Source: Apus apus (lineage: Eukaryota > Chordata > Aves > Apodiformes > Apodidae). Taken from it: a stretch of DNA of 64,000 nucleotides. Below the pieces are notes generated by a model. It saw only the letters and a program-made list of their open reading frames with translations. It searched no databases and had not been told where the DNA came from. Numbering within the stretch: the stretch's first letter is position 1; each line of letters starts with the position of its first letter. The stretch lies in NCBI RefSeq assembly GCF_020740795.1, contig NC_067295.1, positions 1,364,501 through 1,428,500 on the forward strand. Direction: 5' to 3'. Of the stretch, positions 24,901 through 33,790 are shown one piece after another. Both the position numbers and the translations under genes were made by a program.

Positions 24901-27900
24901 CCGCTTTGATGCGCTGCACAACCTGCAAAGGAGAAGAGCAACTGAGCTGAATTCAAGGACCACCAACTCCCCAACGTCCTCCTGCAGCTTTGGTTTTGCT
25001 GCAGGGTGCGAGATCACTGGCACTGCAGCCGCGGGTGATGGAGGAGAAGGGCAGAGCATGGCTTTGGGGGACCCCTGGGATGGAGTGCCTGTTGCCTGCA
25101 GCCCTGGATGATGGTGGTGACTGCTCTTTCCACCCCGTGTCCTGCAACCAACACAACAGCTCTGCCCAGAGCAGCTGCACAGACCACCTGGGATCACCCA
25201 CTCTGCTCAGAGAGGAGCTCTCACAGAGGCTGCTTCATTACCTCCCTGAGCATTAGAAATCCTGTTGTGGGGTTTTGTTCCTTTCAAGGACAACATAATC
25301 TGTCCCACCAAACAGTCCTGCACATCCTCCTTCTGATCTGGGGTCTCTTTCTTCCCTCACACCCAGAGCAGGGTGGGGAGCCAGGGTGCACAGGGAGGAA
25401 CCAAGCACCTATTCATGTCTTTGGTGCTCCCCACAGTGCCGGTGGGCTGACTGCCCCCACCCTGGGTGGACTTATGAAAGGAACAACTTGATCTGTACGT
25501 TCATCCCTACTCTTTGCTTGGGGTCAGCAGAGATAAGGGCAGTCAGTGCTGGGAGCAGGAGATGGGCCTGTCCCTGTGGGATACAGCTCCAGCAGTGCTG
25601 AATGGGGACCATTGTCCAGCTGCTGCCCGGCTCCTTCACGGGAATTGGTGACTGGCAGAGGCTCTGAAAGGAGATCACAGTGCCGGGGTGGTGGGGAGTG
25701 CTGGGAGGAGCTGATCCCAGCCAGGCACGGTGTAAATCACACCAGGAGAGGCTGTGATGGAAACGGGGCAAATCCAGGGCAGGCACAGGAGCAGGTTAAA
25801 GAGAAATCACCCCCAGACTCCCTGACAGCGCTGCAGGGGGCTGGCTCTGCCAGGCCTCCTCCTCTGAGCACAGGCCTTCATCCCGAGGAGGAGGGGGTGG
25901 CAATGCTGGCAATGCCACTCAGCAGCCTCCCCCAGTCATGGGGTGGGGTCCTGCAGACCACAGACTCCATGACCCCAGTCCAGCACTGGGCAACCCCCAA
26001 TCCAGCACTGGGCTTCCTTATAGGGCTCCTGCTCTGATCTAGGTCACACTGGCCAGACACGCTGCAATTGCCAAGGTTAGAAGTGACAAACGAGCCTAAT
26101 GCGCAATTAGCCAGCGTTTATTTACTCCCCTGCAAGCCCCATTCAAGGTCAACAGAGCTGGTATCTGCAACTGGAAAAAAAAAAAAGCAACCAACACGAA
26201 ATTTATAGACTGCAGACAAAGCTGCTTGTCCTGAACCAACTAATCCTCTGCAGCCTCCAGCTCCTCGCGCCGGGCGGCCGCGTGCCCAGGGCTCCCGTCC
26301 ACAGCCACCCTGAAGATGCTGCTCCACCGAGCCCCAGAAAATCCATCTGCTCCCTGTCAGATCTATTCACCTGTGATATCAGCTGGTGCTGCTGACACAG
26401 GTCAGGCAGTGCTGTGCCAGACCTGCTCTCCCAGAGAAGACCATGGGCAGCGGCAGGAGATGCAGGTGGGCAGTGCCAGGGCAAGAGCAGTGATGGAGCA
26501 AGTGTCCCCCCGTCCCCCGAGAGCCAGGGCTGAGCCAGGCAGGGACAGAGTGACACCAAGCAGCCCCTCATCCTCTCCCCATTAGCAGGGAGAAGCAGAA
26601 GGGACTTTTTGCAACAAACTCCCTGTGCAGCAAGTCACTCTGGGGACCAAGCAAGGGGGAGGAAGGCAAAGCAGCAGCCAGGCAGCCCGCGAGGTCCTGC
26701 CAGCACCCTACCCGTTTCCGAGCCATGGTCACCGCCTGGAGTCTGCAGCTCTTCTGAGGACAACAAGCATCTGTCGCCTTGGGACCTTCTCAGCACCGGA
26801 CCCAGCCCCACGATTTCCGCAGCTCCACCCAAACAGACTTTCACCCCTGGTCTGCATCAGCACCAGCCCAACAGAGCCAGCCCAGGCCCTTCCACCCTTG
26901 CCAAACAACAGCTGCCCAGGAAGGAGACTCATGGTGCCACTGGGAACAGCTCAGCTCATCCCTCCTGCTCCCAGAGATGCCTGTGCCCATGCACGGTGCT
27001 GCCAGCCACAGAGAGAACCTGAAAGCTCTCCTGGCTTGGGCACAGCAGGAGAGCAGGAGCCACTTGCTCTGTCCTGCACACCCACTGCCTGCCCAGGTGA
27101 GGACCTGAGGAGCCAGAATGCAATTTTGCATCCAAGACATGAAATGCCCTGAGAACACGTTCTGCCCTGGCTCCTTGGGTACAGCCAGGGAAAAGAATCG
27201 GAGAACAAAGACACAAGCACCGCCAGCTCCAGCTCGAAACAGTTACACCCACACAGCAAGGCCTTGTTTGCTGCGGGTGCTGTCCCACCAGCTTCAGATG
27301 CACATGGAGAAGTGCTACTTATCCAAGGTCGGGGACCTCAGCAGCACAAGGAGAGGCCACAGCAAACCAGCTGCTGGAACCCATGGGCAGGACCTGGTGC
27401 CTAACCCACCACAGCATCACCCTGCCCACAGCCCAGCAGCACTGGGGGTTTTTTGGGGAGGGGAAGAGGCTCTCACCGTTTGGAGGCAAGAGGAAGGGCA
27501 ATCCCAGAGGGTGTCTCAGGGCAGGGCTGCTCCTGCTCACACACACTAACGCCACCACAGCTGTGAGCTCCAGGGCACCCCAAGAAGGACACTGCCACCC
27601 ATTCACAGCTCTGCAGCCAGGATTGAAACCTGCCTCTGCCACGGCCAAATCCTGCCTCTGCCATGGCCAAATCCTGCCTCTGCCAGCAGAAAATGGAAGA
27701 CAGGACATTTTTTCCCCTTTCACTTGACCTACTGGAAAGCCCCCGCATGTTTCACAGGCAGAGTTGGCTGCCTCATCTCAGCTATCACCCATCCCCAGCA
27801 TCCCAGTTCCAGCAGGGAGTTCTCATGGCTTCCAGTAGGACACAGTGCCTCGCAGGAACTCAGCCCTCCTTTCTGCCCAGCCAGATCAAAGATGTGGATC

Positions 27901-29404
27901 CTCCTTCAAAGGTTTTGAAATCACATTCAAGACAAACATTACTTCTTACGCAGCTGGCTCAGATCATCAAAACAGGCTCAGTTCTTTATAAAACCCCACC
28001 AAGCCCATGGAGAAAAGACCACAAGGCATCTTGAAGCCACCTGGAAGGTTCTGCCCCATCTTGGGCACAGCAAAATCCATGCCTGTAGGTGAACCTCAGG
28101 ATCCTGAACCCCCAAAATACTGTTGCTACATGAGAAACATCCCTGCTCTGCCCCCATAAGGCCCAGGCAGAAGGGGCTGGCTGTAAGTTTTAAGATACTA
28201 AAGCACCAAACCCCACAGAGCCCCACAGACCATTAGGCAAAGGGGCACAGTTGGTGCTGTGCCCCTGCCAGGCTCTGCGTCTCAGGAGCAGCTCAAATCT
28301 CATTGCTTTGTTTTTAGGACTAAACTGTGTTTCAGCTTTATAAGCAGAAAATGACACGGCCCAAAGCGTGCAGCTTCTGTTACAGGGCTGAGAAGCTGCT
28401 GGCTTGGACCCCCCCCAGCACAGCCATGGGCTAGTAACAGCCATTATTTCCCCACAAGCCCTATCACACTGAAGCCAGCCAAACTGCTGAACATCTGCAG
28501 AGCTTGATCAGACAATTTTAAGGCATATTTATACACTCCAGGCTGCATAAGGAGGAGCAGCTCACCCAAAGTGGCCAAGAAAAGACACAGCTGAGCAGGA
28601 AATAAAGCCTGGGTCTCCCCCATTCCTTTCCACCACAGATTGCATAACACAGCAGTGCCCTGCCCATGCCAAAACACCTTCGGCTCTCCCACCTTCACAC
28701 GATTACAACATCCCTTCCCCAGAAGAGAGACAGGCCACACCAAAAAACTGTTCTCATGGGAACTCGGCATCCCAGGCATGCAAAGCAACCCTACCCCTCG
28801 CAGCTCAGGCCTAGGATTTTGAGGGGCAGCCATCCCACCGCAGCACCCCCCAATGCTGGGTGGGCTGAGGATGCTCCAGCTCAGATATTTTGGGAGAAAC
28901 TCCCCCCCCACCCCGACAGCCCAGCCTGGAGAGACTGGAGCTGGGCAGAGCCAAGCTGGTGGAGAGGGGGAGCTGAGAGCAAGGGGGTGCCCAGAGCCGG
29001 GGTGCCCAGGACCAGGGGGTGCCCAGAGCCGGGGTGCCCAGGACCAGGGGGTGCCCAGAGCCGGGGTGCCCAGGACCAGGGGGCACTTGCTTGGAGCTGG
29101 GGGGGTGCTCAAAGGCTGCAGGCTTGGAGCTGGGGGGTGCTCAGAGCCCGAGGGTGCCCAGAGCCGGGGTGCCCTGCCCGCCCCCCGCCCATACCTGGTG
29201 ATGCGTCTCCTGCTCCACGTTCAGCCCGTTGACCTCGACGACGCGGTCCCCGGCGCGCAGCCCCGCGGCCTCGGCCGGCGACCCGGGCTCCACTTTGCGG
29301 ATGAACTGCCCGCTCTTGCCCTTCTCGCCGTGCAGGTGGAAGCCGTAGCCGCTCTCCCCCTTCAGCATGCGGCACAGCCGCGGCTTCAGCTGGTCCTTGG
29401 CCAT
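2785..29404 (-). CDS. NHERF2: NHERF2 (SLC9A3R2), Na+/H+ exchanger regulatory factor 2, 5' part (4 coding exons)
   Basis: Gene-level entry; CDS = complement of 29195-29404, 24665-24922, 4737-4913 and 2785-2938, continuing off the left edge. It encodes 266 residues plus one base of the next codon: PDZ1 (about 9-90, carboxylate loop GYGF at 19-22), a linker (about 100-160), and PDZ2 (about 163-245, GYGF at 177-180). Exon phases are 0, 0, 0 and then 1. The protein is a membrane-cortex scaffold that tethers NHE3, CFTR and GPCR tails to ezrin in epithelia (family knowledge). The missing roughly 70 residues should hold the C-terminal ERM-binding segment; I found no matching exon in 1-2784. NHERF1 is the main alternative, but the PDZ sequences and the NPW/ZNF598 neighbours fit NHERF2. 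The in-window gene already exceeds 26 kb, larger than I recall for the human gene. Confidence 0.93.
2939..4736 (-). other. NHERF2 intron 3
   Basis: No coding signal, CR1 copy or RNA gene recognised. A locally CpG-richer stretch lies near 4340-4460, next to an AT-rich piece with ATAAATAAAT at about 4380. Function unknown. Confidence 0.7.
4737..4913 (-). CDS. NHERF2: NHERF2 coding exon 3 (first two thirds of PDZ2)
   Basis: Fifty-nine codons, residues 157-215, beginning [12 protein letters not shown] after acceptor CCTCAG and ending RLVE before donor GAG|GTAACA. It contains the PDZ2 carboxylate-binding loop GYGF (177-180) and the [15 protein letters not shown] stretch diagnostic of NHERF-family PDZ domains. 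Confidence 0.95.
5617..6035 (+). repeat. CR1 LINE, 5'-truncated, sense
   Basis: Runs from GCTCTGGAGACAGGCTGAG through GGTTGGATGGGGCTTGGAG to the terminal TCTGTGATTCTATGA. This is the 3' end of a CR1 element, about 420 bp, with no intact ORF. Very similar to the copy at 46.2 kb. Confidence 0.9.
6704..6938. repeat. Homopurine microsatellite (AAAGAAAAG)n then (GAAA)n
   Basis: About 235 bases of uninterrupted A/G on the plus strand. The left part is a 9-mer (AAAGAAAAG, roughly 15 copies) and the right part, from about 6850, a GAAA tetramer (roughly 20 copies). NHERF2 is transcribed from the minus strand, so its pre-mRNA carries this as a U/C-only tract. Confidence 0.95.
10400..11370. promoter_or_regulatory. 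GC/CpG-rich island inside NHERF2 intron 2
   Basis: A stretch with many CpGs and G/C runs (for example around 10800-11000 and 11080-11350), standing out from the flanks. It is preceded by an AT-rich block at about 10565-10600. It could be an alternative promoter or a CpG-rich enhancer; no start codon or splice donor in it is convincing. Confidence 0.35.
17686..17801 (-). repeat. CR1 LINE 3'-end fragment, antisense
   Basis: Begins AATCACAGAATCATCCTGA and continues GACCTTTAAGATCATTGAG, the reverse complement of a CR1 3' end. A different CR1 subfamily from the copies at 5.6 and 46.2 kb. Confidence 0.85.
19430..20290. promoter_or_regulatory. GC/CpG-rich island inside NHERF2 intron 2
   Basis: CpG-dense stretch (19440-20130) followed immediately by an AT-rich block at 20285-20420 that contains TAATTGCATAATTA, an imperfect palindrome with two homeodomain-like TAAT cores. 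Candidate alternative promoter or enhancer of NHERF2 on composition alone. Confidence 0.35.
20811..21046 (-). repeat. CR1 LINE 3'-end fragment, antisense
   Basis: Starts CATAGAAACCCAGACTGGTT and runs through the CR1 blocks GGGACACCTCCCACCAG and GGATGGGGCAGCCACAGC. Truncated after the CACCCTCACAAGAAAGAG block. Confidence 0.9.
21736..21963 (+). repeat. CR1 LINE 3'-end fragment, sense
   Basis: Runs from GGATTTAGATGAGATATTAGG to a degenerate tail, CTGGGATTCTCTG. Same subfamily as the neighbouring inverted copy at 20.8 kb. Confidence 0.9.
22307..22326 (+). repeat. Poly-G run (20 G)
   Basis: Twenty consecutive G, preceded by CGGGGC. Such runs are prone to length error in assemblies and can form G-quadruplexes. 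Confidence 0.9.
24665..24922 (-). CDS. NHERF2: NHERF2 coding exon 2 (end of PDZ1 and inter-PDZ linker)
   Basis: Eighty-six codons, residues 71-156, beginning VVQRIKAVE after acceptor TTTGCAG and ending SHSSRK before donor AAG|GTGA. The first part completes the last helix and strand of PDZ1 (the [12 protein letters not shown] block). The rest is a Ser/Gly-rich linker that is poorly conserved between vertebrates and probably disordered. Both flanking introns are phase 0. Confidence 0.95.
26090..26240. promoter_or_regulatory. Candidate intronic enhancer (forkhead and NR5A/ERR-like sites)
   Basis: GTTTATTTAC at 26116-26125 is the reverse complement of a forkhead site (GTAAATAAAC). TCAAGGTCA at 26143-26151 is a full extended half-site for NR5A2/SF-1 or ERR receptors. 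They lie 17 bases apart within intron 1, about 3.2 kb downstream of the NHERF2 start codon. Function is inferred from motifs only. Confidence 0.3.
27629..27686 (+). repeat. 22-bp tandem repeat, about 2.6 copies
   Basis: Unit CCTGCCTCTGCCACGGCCAA plus AT. The second copy differs by one base (ATGG for ACGG) and the third is partial. Confidence 0.85.
28982..29090 (+). repeat. 33-bp minisatellite, about 3 copies
   Basis: Each unit pairs GGGGTGCCCAGAGCC with GGGGTGCCCAGGACCAGG. Near-identical copies lie about 100 bp inside intron 1 from the NHERF2 exon 1 donor, and degenerate versions continue to about 29180. Confidence 0.85.
29195..29404 (-). CDS. NHERF2: NHERF2 coding exon 1 (most of PDZ1)
   Basis: Seventy codons starting [10 protein letters not shown] and ending in ETHHQ, with donor CAG|GTAT. 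The ATG sits in a good context (GGCCATGGCC, G at +4) and matches the start of known NHERF2 proteins. The frame stays open upstream for about 109 codons, but that stretch is low-complexity Pro/Arg/Ala CpG-island DNA, so I kept the conserved start. Confidence 0.95.
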
Positions 29405-29639
29405 GGCCGGGGCCGCGGAGCGGGGGCCGGCGGAGCGGGGGCCCGTTTTATGGGCGGCCCGGGGCGGAGGGGCGGGCCGGGGCCGGCGCGGGGGCCGGGG
29501 CCGGGGCCGGGGCGCTGCGCTGCGCGGCCGTGGGGCTGCGCTGCCCCGCGGCGGGCGGGGACGCGGCCGGGCCGGGAGGAGCCGGGGCGGAGCCGCAGGT
29601 CGGGCCGGGGGTGGCCGAGGGACGGGGCGAGGGGAGGCG

Positions 29640-29820
29640 GGACCGGGGCTGGCACCGGGATCGGGACCCGCCATCCGTGCTGGCACCGGGACCGACACTG
29701 ACACCGGGATCGGCACCGGGATCGGCACCAAGACTGGCGCGGACAGCCAGTGTCGGGACTGACGCTGGCACTAGCCCCAGAGCTGGGACCGGCGCTGGCA
29801 CCGGGACCGGGTGGATAGAG
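29640..29820 (+). repeat. Degenerate GC-rich tandem repeat (GGCACCGGGATC-like)
   Basis: Repeated 12-base units such as GGCACCGGGATC and GGCACCGGGACC, lying 240-420 bp upstream of the NHERF2 start codon. The open frames through it on both strands are a by-product of the repeat. Confidence 0.75.
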
Positions 29821-30758
29821 CCGGTGGAGCCCCCGGGGCGATGGAGCAGGGATGCCCGGGGGTAATATTGCCCCAGGGCTAACGGAGCAGGGATGCCCGG
29901 GGCTAGTGGCAGCCTCCCCGGCTCACTGGGGCTCTTGTAGGCTCAGCTCTGGTTGCTGTGGCCGCCAGTGCAGCCCAGAGCCCCCACCCTGGAGCCAGCC
30001 CTGGAGGCCCCCAGGCCAGGGCAGTGGGCAGCCAGCCAAGCCCCCCACCTTCCAGGCCAGCCTGGGGACCACTGACCACACAAAGCCACTGAGCCGGGTC
30101 AATGCTGTGTCTCTGGGCCAGGGTGCCACCCCTGCTGCCCCCCAGGAAGGAGTGGCCAGGCCAAGGCTCATCCATGGAGCAGTGATGCTCTCCAGGACAT
30201 GGGCAAGGACCACCCCAGCCTGTGGTCGTGGGGAGATATGGGGCTCTCGGAGGGATGTCTTGGCTGGCCTGGCACACGCCGAGCTCGTGGGCTGATGCAC
30301 TTCATACCTTGATGTGGAGGAGCTCTAAAATGTTCTCTGTCCCCCTGAACACCAGGGCAGGGGTTCGTTAGCAGGCAGCTCTGCTGCTCCAATCCCTGAT
30401 ATCCCTGGAAGGGAAAGGCTCCTGCTCCACCTCAAGTGTCCCTGCCTAGACACTCTCTGGGTTTCACTAGCAATGACCTTGTTTTGGTGAAACACAGAGA
30501 TCCCCATCTTCACACTTCTGCATTCCTGGTCTTCATTTCCTTGGTGTCTCCCACAAGGAGGAAACTGCCCAGGTTCATGTTCCCAGCCCTGGTGCTGCCC
30601 CTTGTGTCCCCGTGCTCTCCTCTGTGGCATTTCTCCTTCTTCAGCTGTTTTCCTACCAGATTTTTATAGAGCCAAAGCAAACACAGGGGCCAGCCTGAGG
30701 CAGTAAATAAGAGAAATTAATATTGATTTGCTTTTAATTTGAAGGCTTCTTCTTCTTA

Positions 30759-30779
30759 AAAAAAAAAAAAAAAAAAAAG
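30759..30779 (+). repeat. Poly-A tract flanked by GGCTTCT direct repeats
   Basis: About 20 A between GGCTTCTTCTTCTT on the left and GGCTTCTGCTGC on the right. The matching GGCTTCT could be a short target-site duplication around a dead retroinsertion, or chance. Confidence 0.5.
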
Positions 30780-33687
30780 GCTTCTGCTGCAGTTACACAT
30801 GATGCTTGAAGAAAGAAGATGTGATGTGTCTTAGAGGAGAGTCACTATCCTGGGGGGGGGAAATAGCATTCTTTATCTCTAGCACTTCTTCTCACCTTCA
30901 TTTTTTTTTCCAGGCAATGTGGCTCTTTGGATGGTGCATTTGAGGGGAGAGCACAGGGCTCAAAATCTTGGGTGACAACAGAAGAGGCCGGAGAGCCGAG
31001 AAATTCAGAGACTGTTTCATTTGCTGTCGGAGGCAAGTGCTCCCCTGAGCCTCTTTGTGGAGTCCTGATGCTTTTTATCAGGCTGGAGGAGTGCGAATAA
31101 TTGATTTTTCCACTCACTGGCCAAACCAAAAAACTGGAGGGGGAGGGAGGAGAAGGAATTATTTCAAGTTTATTTGGACAAAAAAAGTTTTTATTTTTAT
31201 TCGGGGCAATAAAAACACGAGGGAGAAAATCCTTTGGGTGGTCAGACAGAATATTTTAACTCTTTGAACATCTTTCTGAAAGGGTTGGTAGCTTGCAAAA
31301 CAGTAAAAAGGAGAAAATAGCACTTCAAAAAGGTGAAAACAGGAAGTTGGAGTTTTTTGCAAATGCTTATTTTCTTTGATCACAAGCATTTTCTCATGTG
31401 TGACCTGGATTTGTTGATTTTTTGTCAACCTCAGCGTCACCAAAAGGCTTTTTTTCCCCAAAAAACCCCCATCTATTCATTGTAGATCAATTAGAGAGGG
31501 TCAGGTACTGAGTATTCCCCATCCAGAAAGAGGATGTAACATAGCAGAGATGCTGGGATCTGCCAGCTGCTCCCAGGAAGGCTTTAGCAAACTTTTCTGC
31601 CAAGGATCCCTGTCCATCTTGGTGACAGCATCCCAGCACTTGCTCCCAGGGGACACTGGGACCCCGCCCAAGCTGCTACCAGGACCCCACTCCTATAGGG
31701 ACAAGTGGGGAACTTGGCAGAGCCCCGACTCAGCACAGGATTTTTGCCTGTTTCTGGTCACACACCTTGTGACCCTAAAATGGAGCATTTATGTTATGAT
31801 GCCACTGCCCTGGGGACTGCCCGAGTCCTGCTGTGGTTGAGCCCAGCCTGTGCACGGGGCTGGGATGTCCTGCCTGTCCTGGGTGAACATCTCCATGTGT
31901 GCTTCAGCACCGATGTGGTTCAGAGAGAAATGCTGGGTGTATTGGCTGCAGCTGATGGGAAGGAGCTGGAAAGAACTGGAAAACACGTTGTGCAAAAGTG
32001 CATCCTCCCACGTTACAAAACCCCTTCAGTTCTTGAGGCTGTTCTGCCTCTTCCCACCTGGGGCCATTGCAGAAACAAAGGAGAGAGCAGGGGAGGGCTC
32101 CTGCACCCACTGCTGTACCAGAGCTAGGATTAAATCCAGCAGATACTGCACAGGTGAGGTGTTTTATTTTCATTTAAATTTCTGTGGGTTTGATTTGGGC
32201 AGATGTTTAAGTCCACATTGGGCCATTCTGGAGGCTGAGAGAGTTCATGTGACCCATGTGCTTACTGGCTTGGAAGGCTTTGAAGCTCTTTTTGTTTGCC
32301 ATCTGCTTCTAGCTCCTCCACTGCACTTGGCTGAGCAGTGACAGAGAATGACACCTGTGATCTCATCCCTGTTTGCTTTAGGCCTGATCCTGTTGCCTCA
32401 CTAATGCAAAGCACAGGTGCTGTGAAAACTTTCAGGATTATGGACTTCCGGCTTGACCAACAGGGTCTCTGCTGGGGGGAGGGATTTTTGGAGTCCATAA
32501 AGTCCATCTTCATCCAGGAAAGTGGCGAGTCCTTGGTGGGTAACCTGAGCCTGCTGGGGCTGACTTGTCTCTGTGGCTGTGGAGGATGAGGGGCTGTTGG
32601 AGGGGCAAAATGTGGGTCCCTCCCCTGGGCTTGTCCTGCTCTGGGATGGGTGGGAGCTCTGCCAAAGGCAGTGGGAGGGCAGGGGAAAAGCTGGGTGCTG
32701 CCAGACACCCCTCCCTCCTCCGGCTTCCGTGAGACACCAGTTCCCATTCCAGTCATGGGAGAAGCTGGCAGGGAGATGCTCTTCCTCCCACCCAGCCTCC
32801 TCCTCCCTGGTGTTTGTCCACCCCCCACTCCACACCCAGCTTCCCACCGTGGAGCTGGAGCTCTCCGGGCTGGTTACAGCTGTGCTCTGTGTCCCAGGAG
32901 ACCTTGGCTGCCTGTGGCACCTTCTTCCTGGCTCTGGAGGAAGACCTGGGCCCCTCTACCCAAGCCCAGGGACATATCCTCATCAGCAGTGGTGCTGCTG
33001 AGAGCCCCTGCTGCTGCACTAATTAGCTCCAGCTATTAATAAATGAAGCCCCAGGCCTCCTGCCTGGCATGGATGTGGCTGTGTTTGTTTTGCCATCACC
33101 TGGTGTGGGGCTGGTGGGTCCTGGTTGCTCTCAGGGGAGCAACAGCTCTTTCAGAGCAGGGAAAAACAATTATTTACTTGCTCTGCCAGAGGAACTGGGA
33201 ATGAGAGCTGATAAAAAGCACTACCTGATTTTCTCTAGGCCTCTGTGTGTGGCACTATTGAGCTGTAAACATTTTCCAGGTTAGATTTAGATAGAAGAAG
33301 AACTGATCATTAGGAGGATTAATTATATGTTTTGTGGGTTGTGAAAGTCCAGAAAGTTCAATTACACTGCTGAGAGCTGGGAGATCCCTCTTACATGAGC
33401 TGGCAGGGAGGAATCTGCCCAGGCCCTGCATTACTTGCAGGCAGGTGCAGCATTACAGGCACCAGGGGACTGGTGGTGCTGGATGCTGTGCAGGTGTGGA
33501 GCTGGCACAGGTCCCCAGCCAGGCTGGGCACACCTGGGACCTCCCACACCTCAGCACACCCACAGATAAGGGTGTGAGCAATGGTGCTGCTCCCACCCCC
33601 CACTGGTGTGCAGGGCCCCCCGCTCCACACCCTGTGTCCCCATGGCGTGGGCACCTCACAGCCCTCCCACTGGCTCTGGGACCCCCT

Positions 33688-33790
33688 GTCCCTGGGAGCA
33701 CCAGTCCTTGGGAGCACCCATTCCCGGGAGCACCCACTCCCAGGAGCAGCCATCCCTGGCAGCTCCCATTCCCAGGACAGTCCATTCCCA
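33688..33790 (+). repeat. Degenerate 15-16-bp tandem repeat (GGGAGCACCCATTCCC-like)
   Basis: About six imperfect units such as GGGAGCACCCATTCCC and GGAGCACCCACTCCC. They lie within the longest open frame of the intergenic region and help explain why it is open. Confidence 0.7.

Larger units (their letters stand above)
24923..29194 (-). other. NHERF2 intron 1
   Basis: 4.3 kb without recognised CR1 copies. It holds a possible transcription-factor cluster near 26.1 kb, a 22-bp tandem repeat at 27.6 kb and a 33-bp minisatellite at 29.0 kb. No extra exon seen. Confidence 0.75.
29160..29830 (-). promoter_or_regulatory. NHERF2: NHERF2 CpG-island promoter
   Basis: A CpG-dense island spans exon 1 and about 400 bp upstream. 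On the minus strand an ATAAAA box (plus-strand TTTTAT at 29446-29451) lies only about 42 bases before the ATG, flanked by GC boxes and by three GGGGCC units at 29491-29508. A TATA-driven start would leave a 5' UTR of roughly 15 bases, so a dispersed upstream start is also possible. Confidence 0.6.

Noticed and set aside
28853-29701. A 282-codon plus-strand frame antisense to NHERF2 exon 1
   Set aside because: Shadow of the minisatellite and CpG-island exon; Gly/Arg/Ala low complexity.
29405-29731. N-terminal extension of NHERF2 (109 open codons upstream of the ATG)
   Set aside because: Low-complexity Pro/Arg frame in a stop-poor CpG island; the ATG at 29404 matches the known family start.
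31901-31922. Possible RE1/NRSF silencer (TTCAGCACCGATGTGG)
   Set aside because: Only the left half matches; the right half GGACAGCGC is absent.
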